Source: UBA5078 sp040384465
GTDB taxonomy: Bacteria; Pseudomonadota; Gammaproteobacteria; Pseudomonadales; Pseudohongiellaceae
Length of the DNA: 64,000 nucleotides
NCBI GenBank assembly: GCA_040384465.1
Contig: JAZKJF010000003.1
Location: 248,001 to 312,000 of the forward strand
Reading direction: 5' to 3'
Shown here: piece by piece, positions 32,397-39,835 of the stretch
Numbering within the stretch: the stretch's first letter is position 1
Layout: every line of letters starts with the position of its first letter
Notes under the pieces: generated by a model
The model's input: the letters and a program-made list of their open reading frames with translations, nothing else
Database searches by the model: none
What the model was told of the DNA's origin: nothing
Position numbers and translations under genes: made by a program

Positions 32397-33056
32397 ATGC
32401 CCCGCTGGATCAAAGTCGACGCACCGATCAATCACTACATCACCGCGCACCTGGAGCCTGAGGCGCCAGTGCTGCAGGCGCTGCAACGCGAGACTTCGAC
32501 GATGGAGGGCGCGCAGATGCAGATATCGCATGAGCAGGCGCGCTTCATGACACTGCTGCTCAAGGCCATGGTGGCAAAGCGCACATTGGAGGTCGGGGTT
32601 TATACGGGCTACAGCACGCTGATTACGGCGGCGGCGCTGCCTGCCGATGGCATCGTGATCGCGTGCGACGTCAGTGCAGAGTGGACAGCGGTCGCGCAGC
32701 GTTATTGGCAGCAGGCAGGAGTGGCTGACAAGATTGATCTGCGGCTGGCACCGGCGCAGGAGACGATGCGTGCCTTGCTGGCGCAGGGCGAAGCCGGACA
32801 TTTTGATTGTGTGTTCATCGATGCGGACAAGACGGGGTACGACGCATATTACGAGCTGGCGCTGCAGTTGTTGCGCCCTGGTGGCGTGATCATGCTGGAC
32901 AATTGTCTGTGGGATGGCTCGGTGGTTGATGCGAGTATGCAGGATGAGGACACGGTGGCGATTCGGGTGCTCAATGACAAGATCGCGCGGGATGTGCGGG
33001 TGAATTCGTATCTGGCGCCGGTGGGGGATGGGGTTTATTTGGTTTATAAACTGTAG
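32397..33056 (+). CDS. Class I SAM-dependent O-methyltransferase
   Basis: 219 residues, catechol-O-methyltransferase-like family (bacterial CCoAOMT group). SAM motif LEVGVYTGYSTLITAAAL, acidic strand VIACDVSAEW, metal-binding VFIDADKTGY with the DNCLWDGSVVD motif. The N-terminus lacks a signal. Substrate is unknown (small catechol or phenol likely). The stop TAG (33054-33056) is contributed by the first bases of REP copy 2. Convergent with the GST gene. Confidence 0.93.
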   Translation: MPRWIKVDAPINHYITAHLEPEAPVLQALQRETSTMEGAQMQISHEQARFMTLLLKAMVAKRTLEVGVYTGYSTLITAAALPADGIVIACDVSAEWTAVAQRYWQQAGVADKIDLRLAPAQETMRALLAQGEAGHFDCVFIDADKTGYDAYYELALQLLRPGGVIMLDNCLWDGSVVDASMQDEDTVAIRVLNDKIARDVRVNSYLAPVGDGVYLVYKL

Positions 33057-33118
33057 GAGCCTGCCCTGCAGGCGACTGGTCTGCGAGGGTCGGTCGCCTG
33101 CAGGGCAGGCTCGTACAG
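33051..33118. repeat. REP-like palindrome, copy 2
   Basis: CTGTAGGAGCCTGCCCTGCA...GGCGAC followed by its inverted copy ending GCAGGCTCGTACAG. It lies between the convergent O-methyltransferase and GST genes and provides the stop codon of the former. Could also act as a bidirectional terminator hairpin. Confidence 0.9.
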
Positions 33119-33133
33119 AAAGAGGGAGCAGGA

Positions 33134-33766
33134 TTATTTTTGGTTGAAGAAGACGATCTTGTCGGCTTTTTTGATGGCGGGGCGCGCCTTCATGGCGTCA
33201 TACCAGCGCAGGATATTCGGGTACGGCGTGAGATCCACGCTGGTGCTGTCCTTGATCTGAAAACTGGCGAAGGCGAATGTATCGGCGATACTTATCTCAT
33301 CGCCACACATGAATGCATTTTCACTCAGCACCTTGTCAACGTAGGGCAGTTGTTTGGCCAACCACATGTGCGCCTCGGCGAGAGCTTTGGCGTCGGCCGG
33401 GCGGCTGAAGAACATCGGGCACACTACTTCCTCCCAGAAATACACGGCCATCCAGCGGCCGACGTGAACGCTCATGGTGTCCATCACCTGATCGATGCGC
33501 GACGCCTGTTTGGGATCGTCGCTGTAGAGTCGCTTGCCGTTGACGTTGGCGAGGTAGCGGCAGATGGCGGCGCTTTCGAAAACAGAATGACCTTCGTGAT
33601 CAAGCACCGGTACTTTGCCGAGCGGATGCCGGGCCAGATGCTCGGGCTTGAAATTTTCACCGGTGCCGAGATCGACCGTCACGAACTTGTAGTCCAGCCC
33701 CAGCTCTTCAGCGGTCGCCACTACCTTCATCGGGTTGAAGGTGCCATACCCATAAATTGTGAACAC
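33134..33766 (-). CDS. Glutathione S-transferase family protein
   Basis: 210 residues. N-terminal domain YGYGTFNPMKVVATAEELGL, LGKVPVLDHEGHSVFESAAI (cis-Pro and Glu-Ser GSH contacts) and C-terminal ISIADTFAFASFQI. Phi/theta-like bacterial GST; substrate unknown. It is divergent from an HxlR-type regulator across a 110-base region with a strong inverted repeat, so regulator and GST likely form a responsive pair, perhaps to electrophiles; that is inference. Confidence 0.92.
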   Translation of the reverse strand: MFTIYGYGTFNPMKVVATAEELGLDYKFVTVDLGTGENFKPEHLARHPLGKVPVLDHEGHSVFESAAICRYLANVNGKRLYSDDPKQASRIDQVMDTMSVHVGRWMAVYFWEEVVCPMFFSRPADAKALAEAHMWLAKQLPYVDKVLSENAFMCGDEISIADTFAFASFQIKDSTSVDLTPYPNILRWYDAMKARPAIKKADKIVFFNQK

Positions 33767-33810
33767 TGCCTGTCTCCTTGTTTACATCAGAGTTGTTAAT
33801 AGTCGATAAA

Positions 33811-33866
33811 CACTTGTATTATGCAAGCGAACGCAGGTTAGATTAACAAATTGCATAATGCAAGTG
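33811..33866. promoter_or_regulatory. Long inverted repeat, probable HxlR operator
   Basis: Arms CACTTGTATTATGCAA (33811-33826) and TTGCATAATGCAAGTG (33851-33866) are complementary at 15 of 16 bases, with centres about 40 bases apart. The pair lies between the divergent GST and HxlR-type genes and ends ten bases before the regulator start, well placed to control both. Confidence 0.75.
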
Positions 33867-33876
33867 ATGGATTGTT

Positions 33877-34317
33877 ATGGTTTCCAAGAATGAACACGCG
33901 ATTCGCTCGTCCTGTCCCGTGGCCTGTGCGCTGGACATCATCGGGGATCACTGGTCGCTACTGGTCATCCGCGATCTGCTGTTGATGGGCAAGCACGAGT
34001 ACAAGGAATTGCTGGAGTCCGACGAGGGTATCTCCAGCAATATTCTGTCGGACCGTCTGCGCAAACTGCAGGACAGCGGGCTGCTCGATGTGATCCCTCA
34101 TCCGGAGAGCAACAAGCGCAAGCTGTATTTCCTGACAGCGGCGGGCAAGGATTTGATTCACGTGTTGCTGGCGCTGGGGCGCTGGTCTGCGACGCATCGC
34201 AGCGATGCGATTTTTATTCCCGAAGAGATGCGCGCGAGGATGGCGAAGGGGGCGGCGGCTTTTAGTAAGGAGGTGTTGCGGGAGTTGGCGCGGTGGGAAG
34301 AAAAGTATGAGGTTTAG
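33877..34317 (+). CDS. HxlR-family winged-helix regulator
   Basis: 146 residues; the conserved N-terminal Cys is in SCPVACALDIIGDHWSLLVI, followed by the winged helix (HEYKELLESDEGISSNILSD, RLRKLQDSGLLDVI). Family members often sense reactive electrophiles or quinones via this cysteine. ATG 33877 immediately follows the right arm of the inverted repeat. Likely represses the divergent GST and itself. Confidence 0.93.
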   Translation: MVSKNEHAIRSSCPVACALDIIGDHWSLLVIRDLLLMGKHEYKELLESDEGISSNILSDRLRKLQDSGLLDVIPHPESNKRKLYFLTAAGKDLIHVLLALGRWSATHRSDAIFIPEEMRARMAKGAAAFSKEVLRELARWEEKYEV

Positions 34318-34336
34318 GACTTGATAGATTTGTGGG

Positions 34337-34434
34337 GTCGCCAGCAGGGCTGGCTCATACACTGACTGTAGGAGCCTGCCCTGCAGGCGACCGACTTGCG
34401 CGACACTTGTCGCCTGCAGGGCAGGCTCATACAA
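34337..34434. repeat. REP-like repeat cluster, copy 3 (three arms)
   Basis: A diverged half (GTCGCCAGCAGGGCTGGCTC at 34337) precedes a full palindrome, CTGTAGGAGCCTGCCCTGCA...GGCGAC at 34366 and its inverse ending near 34434. It fills the convergent gap between the HxlR-type gene and pstB and may double as a terminator. Confidence 0.85.
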
Positions 34435-34436
34435 GG

Positions 34437-35327
34437 TCAGCCGCGCGCACCAGCGATGTAGGCGGCTGTGATGGGGTTAGCGGGAGACTCGAAGACATTG
34501 GCGGCGGGGCCATGCTCGACAACAGTCCCGGCACCCTCGACGAGCCAGAACATCGCGACGTTGTCGGCAATGCGGCGCGCCTGCGCGATGTTGTGGGTCA
34601 CGATGACCACGGTGTAGTCGCCGCGCAGTGAGCTGATCAAGTCTTCCACCACTGCACTGGCGAGCGGGTCGAGCGCACTGCAGGGCTCATCCAGTAACAG
34701 CACTTTGGGCGAGAGCACCAGCGCGCGCGCCAGACACAGGCGCTGCTGCTGACCGCCGGAAAGTCCGAGGGCAGGCGCATCAAGTCTGTCCTTCACCTCT
34801 TCCCACAACCCCACGCGGCGCAGCACATTTTCCACGGCGGCGTCTCGCGTCTGCCGGTCACGCATGCCGTGATGCTTGAGCGGGAACGCGAGATTCTCGC
34901 GGATCGACAGCGGAAACGGATTCGGCTTCTGAAAGATCATTCCCACCTGACGACGCAGCGCGATCAGGTCAATGTCTGCCCCGACAATCTCCTGCCCTTC
35001 GATGCGGACACTGCCGCTGACGTGACAGCCATCGGTGAGGTCGCTCAGGCGATTCAGGCTGCTGAGGAAACTGCTCTTGCCGCACCCGGACGGCCCTACG
35101 ATGGCAGTGATGCAGCCGCGCGGAATGTCGAGGGTGACGTTGCGCAGCGCCGATTTGCCGGCGTAGTACACAGCCAGATCGCGCACCTGTAAGCACGGTT
35201 CGTAAGTCGCGCAGCAGGCCTGACGCTGTGCCCAGGGGCGCAGGTTCTGCGGATCAGAAACGGCTGCGTCGTTGGCAGTGGCGTCCTTAACGATAGTGTC
35301 GGTGGCAGGGGAACAGGCGTCACTCAT
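34437..35327 (-). CDS. pstB: Phosphate ABC transporter ATP-binding protein
   Basis: 296 residues. Walker A GPSGCGKS (78-85), Q-loop in IFQKPNPFPLSIREN, signature LSGGQQQRLCLARALV and Walker B VLLLDEPCSALDPLA; the NPFPxSIxEN segment is PstB-specific. An N-terminal extension of about 45 residues, Ala/Asp-rich and with a Cys pair, precedes the usual start of E. coli PstB (257 aa). Last gene of pstSCAB; phoU is not adjacent (convergent HxlR gene follows). Confidence 0.95.
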   Translation of the reverse strand: MSDACSPATDTIVKDATANDAAVSDPQNLRPWAQRQACCATYEPCLQVRDLAVYYAGKSALRNVTLDIPRGCITAIVGPSGCGKSSFLSSLNRLSDLTDGCHVSGSVRIEGQEIVGADIDLIALRRQVGMIFQKPNPFPLSIRENLAFPLKHHGMRDRQTRDAAVENVLRRVGLWEEVKDRLDAPALGLSGGQQQRLCLARALVLSPKVLLLDEPCSALDPLASAVVEDLISSLRGDYTVVIVTHNIAQARRIADNVAMFWLVEGAGTVVEHGPAANVFESPANPITAAYIAGARG

Positions 35328-35336
35328 TGCATAGTC

Positions 35337-36170
35337 TCAAACAGGGGTGATGCGTTGCTGGAGCCAGCGGTCGGCGGCTCGGAAAGTCAGCGCGTTGATG
35401 ATCAACAGTAACACGATGAGAACGACCGCCGAAGCATAGGCGTTGCTTTCACCGCCAGGCACGTTCATCGCTAGGTCGTAAATATGAATGGAGAGCGAAC
35501 GGCCGGAATCGAGCAGCGAACCGGGCATGCGGTCGACATAACCACTGGTGAAGAGCAGTGCCGCCGTCTCGGCCAGTGCGCGGCCAATCCCCAGCACTAA
35601 TCCCGCGATCAGCCCGGGTGTGGCAGCAGGCAGTAGAATGCGCCACAGCGTGGTGAACACGGACAGACCTAACGCAGCAGCGGCACGGCGATAGTCATCC
35701 GGCACTGCGCGCAACCCGGTTTCTGTCGAGCGAATCAGCAACGGCAAGACCATGCAGGCGAGTGTCAGCCCGCCGGAAAGAATCGAGAACCCCATGCCGA
35801 GATACAGACTGAAGAAGGCGTTGCCAAACAGACCGAAGACGATGGACGGCACCCCAGCCAGCACATCGAGGGAATAGCGGACCAGTCGGCCAAAAATCTG
35901 ATTGCGGCGGCCGAATTCGGAGAGCAGCACCGCCGTGCCTACACCAAGCGGAATGGCGACCGCCATGCACACTGCCAGAATCAACAGCGTCGAAACGAGA
36001 ATAGGCAGAATGCCACCGGCACGCCCTGCGTCGGCTGGCGAACTGCTGAGAAAATCCCAGGAGATATGTGGCAAGCCCTGCACCAGCAGGTCGCCGACGA
36101 TCCACGCAAACGTGGACGTGATCAACAGCGCCACGCCCCACATGACGACAGTGGCAATGCGGTCAGCCAT
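35337..36170 (-). CDS. pstA: Phosphate ABC transporter permease PstA
   Basis: About 277 residues from ATG 36170 (MADRIATVVMWGVALL), overlapping the pstC stop by eight bases; a longer frame starting at 36218 is less likely. Six transmembrane segments; PstA features LVQGLPHISWDFL, GIAILGTLLL-type core and the EAA-like loop TGLRAVPDDYRRAAAALGLS. Inner-membrane partner of PstC in high-affinity phosphate uptake. The distance to pstB is 9 bases. Confidence 0.94.
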   Translation of the reverse strand: MADRIATVVMWGVALLITSTFAWIVGDLLVQGLPHISWDFLSSSPADAGRAGGILPILVSTLLILAVCMAVAIPLGVGTAVLLSEFGRRNQIFGRLVRYSLDVLAGVPSIVFGLFGNAFFSLYLGMGFSILSGGLTLACMVLPLLIRSTETGLRAVPDDYRRAAAALGLSVFTTLWRILLPAATPGLIAGLVLGIGRALAETAALLFTSGYVDRMPGSLLDSGRSLSIHIYDLAMNVPGGESNAYASAVVLIVLLLIINALTFRAADRWLQQRITPV

Positions 36171-37071
36171 GCGGCGCCCTCGCCTCTTCGTTGTATGGCT
36201 CAATGCCAGCAGTGACATTCAGTTCCTCGCGCATGATCCAGCGGCTCAGGCTCACCAGCAGCAAGATCAGCACCAAAAGAATCAGCCCGCTGACGAACAA
36301 GGCAGCGCGGTGCCCTTCCAAGGCATAGCCGAGTTCCAGCGCGATATTCGCCGTGAGTGTGCGCACCGGTGCAAAAAGGCTGTCGGGCACCTGCACGATG
36401 TTGCCCGCCACCATCAGCACCGCCATGGTCTCGCCGATGGCGCGCCCGGCGGCCAGCAATATCGACGATGCGATGCCTGTACGTGCAGCGGGCAAGGCCA
36501 CGCCAATGACGGTGGCCCAACGCGACAGACCGAGCGACGCGGCACCTTGCAGATACGCACGCGGAATACTGCGCAGCGCCGTCTCACTGAGCAACGCAAT
36601 GGTGGGCAGAATCATCAGGCTGAGAATGAGGATGGCGGCGAGCAGACTCTGCCCCGGTGGCGCCCACTGTCGAATCAGTGGCGTCAGCACCACCAATCCC
36701 CAGAAGCCGTAGACCACCGAGGGAATACCCGCGAGCAATTCGAGCAGACGACGAAACCAGGTGGCCACCACAGGCGGCGCATAGAAGCGCGAGAACAGCG
36801 CCGCCGCGACACCAAGCGGGGTGGCGAGCAGCATCGCGCCCAGCGTCGCCACCAGTGTACCCACCACCATGGGCAAGAGATTGAATTGCGGCGCGGTGCT
36901 GGCAGGGAACCATGAGGAGTCAGTGAGGAAATGGGCAATGCCCGGCGATTGCAGCGCTGGCCACGCTTCGAGAATCAGGAACGCCACGATCAGCAGCGTA
37001 ATCGCCCCTGCCAGCGCCGCCACCGCGCGCAGCGTCCACAGCAGCGGCACATCAGTGCGTGAGCGGGACAA
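36163..37071 (-). CDS. pstC: Phosphate ABC transporter permease PstC
   Basis: 302 residues with six transmembrane helices; PstC signatures PSVVYGFWGLVVLTPLI and SETALRSIPRAYLQGAASLG (permease EAA loop), ending with MAVLMVAGNIVQVPDSLFAP. Start TTG 37071 has GGAGG nine bases upstream; GTG 37050 has no ribosome site. The TTG overlaps the pstS end by 20 bases, suggesting coupled translation. Confidence 0.93.
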   Translation of the reverse strand: MSRSRTDVPLLWTLRAVAALAGAITLLIVAFLILEAWPALQSPGIAHFLTDSSWFPASTAPQFNLLPMVVGTLVATLGAMLLATPLGVAAALFSRFYAPPVVATWFRRLLELLAGIPSVVYGFWGLVVLTPLIRQWAPPGQSLLAAILILSLMILPTIALLSETALRSIPRAYLQGAASLGLSRWATVIGVALPAARTGIASSILLAAGRAIGETMAVLMVAGNIVQVPDSLFAPVRTLTANIALELGYALEGHRAALFVSGLILLVLILLLVSLSRWIMREELNVTAGIEPYNEEARAPHG

Positions 37072-37906
37072 AGTACTGTGCCTCCGTCAGATCGCTGACC
37101 TCGGCAGAGGCGGCATACTCGATAAAGGTGCGGGCAAGAGCAGGAATCTGTTCAGCAGTGCCCAGCGTCACCAGATGCAGTGGACGAGACAACGGGAAAG
37201 CGCCATTCCGCACATTCTCCAGTGTGGCTTCAACGCCCTCCATCGGCAGCGCCTTGATCGCCGTGCCGCGCGACGCTTCGTAGGCCGCCGTGCCAATCGA
37301 CACATAACCGATGGCATTCGGGTCGGCCGCGACCGTGCGAATACCTTGTTGATTGTCCCCAATGATGATGGACGGTTTGATGTCTTCGTTACGCAATTGG
37401 AAATAGCTCAGGAACAATTCCAGTGTGGAGCGGCCCTCGGCTTTGTTGACGACGGTGATCGGCGCATCGGCACCGCCGATCTCGTTCCAGTGTGTGACCT
37501 TGCCAGTGTAGATGGCGATGATCTGTTCTGCACTCAACACGGTCAACGGATTATCGCGATGCAGAATCATCGCCACGCCATCCAGTGCGATGGGGTACGC
37601 GGTGAGGTCACCCTCTTCCTCATTGAGCGCGCGCGACACCATGCCGATATCTGCCGTACCCCGGCGCGCATCGGCGACGCCACGCGAAGAGCCGCCCGTC
37701 TGCACATCGACGCGGGTGTCAGGATGGGTCTGTTCGAAGCGTTTGGCCATCTCGCCAATCAGAGGTGCGATGGTGCTGGAGCCTGTCAGAGTCAGTTGCC
37801 CAGTGATGGCACGCGGATCAACGCTCTCTTGCGAGTCATTGGAGCAGGCTGTCAGCAGAAGTAACAGACAGGAGATGGCGAGATACTTGATCAATGTATG
37901 GTTCAT
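37052..37906 (-). CDS. pstS: Phosphate-binding lipoprotein of the Pst system
   Basis: 284 residues from ATG 37906. Lipoprotein signal ISCLLLLLTACSNDS (lipobox LTAC) rather than a simple periplasmic signal. Phosphate-site motifs: LTLTGSSTIAPLIGEMAKRF, GGSSRGVADARRGTADIGMV, and the SIGTAAYEASRG region. PBPb-type PstS of the group close to Pseudomonas/cyanobacterial lipoprotein forms. No convincing Pho box was seen in the 90 bases upstream; REP copy 4 lies there. Confidence 0.93.
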   Translation of the reverse strand: MNHTLIKYLAISCLLLLLTACSNDSQESVDPRAITGQLTLTGSSTIAPLIGEMAKRFEQTHPDTRVDVQTGGSSRGVADARRGTADIGMVSRALNEEEGDLTAYPIALDGVAMILHRDNPLTVLSAEQIIAIYTGKVTHWNEIGGADAPITVVNKAEGRSTLELFLSYFQLRNEDIKPSIIIGDNQQGIRTVAADPNAIGYVSIGTAAYEASRGTAIKALPMEGVEATLENVRNGAFPLSRPLHLVTLGTAEQIPALARTFIEYAASAEVSDLTEAQYFVPLTH

Positions 37907-37993
37907 ATAAGGCTTACTACGGATCGGATGCTGGGCAGGATACTGGCAAACCAAGACCGGAGGAAACACCCAAAACGCACAACCTCGTCACCG

Positions 37994-38089
37994 TATGAGC
38001 CTGCCCTGCAGGCGACTTGCTTTGGCCCGGGCACGGTCGCCTGCAGGGCAGGCTCCTACAGACAGCACGGTCGCCTGCAGGGCGAGCCC
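37994..38089. repeat. REP-like repeat cluster, copy 4 (three arms)
   Basis: TATGAGCCTGCCCTGCAGGC then the inverse (GGTCGCCTGCAGGGCAGGCT), then a third, partial GGTCGCCTGCAGGGCGAGCC. It lies between pstS and the ETHE1-rhodanese gene, so within or next to the pst promoter region. Confidence 0.85.
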
Positions 38090-38094
38090 ATCCC

Positions 38095-39135
38095 TCATAG
38101 TTCCTGCCAGTGCAGAAGCCCGCCGTGGATATTCGCCACCTTCTCATGCCCGGCATTCTTGAGGATCGTGGTCGCCATGGCCGAACGTTTACCCGAACGG
38201 CACAGCGTCACCACCGGTTTGTCTCTGGGCACTTCGCCGACCCGCTCGCGCAACTGGCTCAGTGGAATCGTGAGCGGATTGCTCAGCCCCAGTACCGAAT
38301 CGCCCAACTCATCGACTTCCCGCACATCCAGAATCGTCACCTCCGCCTTATGCATCAACACCCACTCCGGCTCCACCTCCGGGACTCCGGCAAAAGTCAC
38401 CCGCAAATCAGCCCAGGTGGGTTCTTCCGGCAACTGGCCGTTTTCCGGTTTACCGGAGCGCAGATTATTGGGCAGTGCCTCGTCGATTTTTTTGGGGTGC
38501 GGCAGCTGCATGGCATTCATGTAGTGCACAAAGTCTTTCTCGTTGGCGCCGCCACCGACGCGCGGGTTATGAATCTTCTCTTCCAGAACGGAGGAGCGGG
38601 TGCGGCCGTTGTAGTCATGCGCGGGGTACACGGCGCAATCGTCCGGCAAGGTAAACAGCTGCTCGGTGATGGAGTGGTAGAGCCGTGCGGGGTTGCCTTG
38701 CTGAAAATCACTGCGGCCACAGCCACGAATCAGCAGCGCATCGCCGGTGAAGACCATGCTGAGATCAGCCAGCACAAAGCTCGTGCAGCCATTGGTGTGA
38801 CCAGGAGTCGCGCGCGCCTCCAGCGTAATGCCAGGCACACCGAATGTATCTCCATGCTGCAGCGCGATATCGACATTCACAGCCCCCGCATTCGCGGACA
38901 GCGCGATCTTGCAGCCGGTCTTTTGCTGCAGCAGCCACGCGGCAGTGATGTGGTCGGCGTGGGCATGCGTGTCGGCGACGATTTTCAGCGTCAGCTCCAG
39001 CTCACGCAGCAGTGCGAGATCGCGCTGGGATTGTTCGAACACAGGGTCAATGAGAATAGCTTCGTGACTCTTCTCATCCGCCAGTAGATAGGTATAAGTG
39101 GATGAAGAGGCATCGTAGAGTTGTCGAAAGATCAT
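38095..39135 (-). CDS. ETHE1-like persulfide dioxygenase fused to rhodanese
   Basis: 346 residues. The N-terminal metallo-beta-lactamase fold shows THAHADH (57-62 ligands), GHTNGCTSFVLAD, VFTGDALLIRGCGRSDFQ and YPAHDYNG, matching ETHE1 (mononuclear Fe persulfide dioxygenase). The C-terminal domain from about residue 240 is a rhodanese with active Cys312 in VVTLCRSGKRS. Such fusions oxidise glutathione persulfide and transfer sulfane sulfur in sulfide detoxification. No signal peptide. Divergent regulatory genes are absent. Confidence 0.92.
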   Translation of the reverse strand: MIFRQLYDASSSTYTYLLADEKSHEAILIDPVFEQSQRDLALLRELELTLKIVADTHAHADHITAAWLLQQKTGCKIALSANAGAVNVDIALQHGDTFGVPGITLEARATPGHTNGCTSFVLADLSMVFTGDALLIRGCGRSDFQQGNPARLYHSITEQLFTLPDDCAVYPAHDYNGRTRSSVLEEKIHNPRVGGGANEKDFVHYMNAMQLPHPKKIDEALPNNLRSGKPENGQLPEEPTWADLRVTFAGVPEVEPEWVLMHKAEVTILDVREVDELGDSVLGLSNPLTIPLSQLRERVGEVPRDKPVVTLCRSGKRSAMATTILKNAGHEKVANIHGGLLHWQEL

Positions 39136-39213
39136 GGGGTTCTCCTGTCGGTACGAACCCCGAGTATACGACGAAGCGCTGCACTCGCCACGATCTACGT
39201 CAAGTCTTCGACA

Positions 39214-39663
39214 TCAAACCTGCGTAGCATCCAATGCTGGCGTGGAGTTCAACGCGTTATGATTCTGCTCCAGCAGCCGAAAGATATCGCGCCAGGTGAT
39301 AATCCCGACGATATGGTCCTCACTGGTCACGATGGGAATGCAGGAGATGCGATGCGTGTTGAAAATGCTGATGGCCGCGAAAATATCCGCTTCCTTGTAC
39401 AGGCTGATCGGCTTGCGGGTCATGATGTGATGAGCCCGCTTGTTCAGCGTCGCCGTGTCACGCACCGACTCGAATGAGGTGCCCAGATAAGGGCTGAGTG
39501 CACGCCATAGGTCGCGGTCGGAAATGACCCCGTAAAGCTGGCCCTTCTCTTCCACCAGCAGATGGTGGATTTTGCCGTGGTCGAAAATCTCTTTGATTTC
39601 ACGCAGTGAATCGTCGAGACCGACGGTCACTACGTGCTTGCTCATGATTTTTTCCAGGATCAT
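39214..39663 (-). CDS. CBS-domain pair protein
   Basis: 149 residues forming one Bateman module: CBS1 at about 8-60 (MSKHVVTVGLDDSLREIKEI, LYGVISDRDLWRA) and CBS2 at about 85-140 (MTRKPISLYKEADIFAAISI, VGIITWRDIFRLLEQN). The family senses adenine nucleotides; the regulated partner is unknown. Upstream of the ETHE1-rhodanese gene on the same strand, 78 bases apart. Confidence 0.9.
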   Translation of the reverse strand: MILEKIMSKHVVTVGLDDSLREIKEIFDHGKIHHLLVEEKGQLYGVISDRDLWRALSPYLGTSFESVRDTATLNKRAHHIMTRKPISLYKEADIFAAISIFNTHRISCIPIVTSEDHIVGIITWRDIFRLLEQNHNALNSTPALDATQV

Positions 39664-39749
39664 GATGGCCTCCGTTGGGAAAGAACACTGACTGTTCTTT
39701 CTTTATCGGCAGGCTTGTGGATATCCGCAGCTGGGCTTTGTGGGACCTG

Positions 39750-39814
39750 GTCGCCTGCAGGGCAGGCTCCNNNNNNNNNNACAGTCAGTAGTATGAGCCT
39801 GCCCTGCAGGCGAC
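39750..39814. repeat. REP-like palindrome, copy 5, interrupted by assembly gap
   Basis: GTCGCCTGCAGGGCAGGCTC, then ten N, then ACAGTCAGTAGTATGAGCCT...GGCGAC. Compared with copy 1, which has a single T between the matching flanks, the N run stands for about one real base. Confidence 0.85.
39771..39780. other. Assembly gap (ten N)
   Basis: Ten ambiguous bases inside a REP-like palindrome; see copy 5. Round size suggests a placeholder of fixed length, not a measured gap. Confidence 0.95.
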
Positions 39815-39835
39815 CGGATATTGCCGTGGCTCAGA

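Noticed and set aside
37907..37990. Pho box upstream of pstS
   Set aside because: No pair of CTGTCAT-like direct repeats was found.
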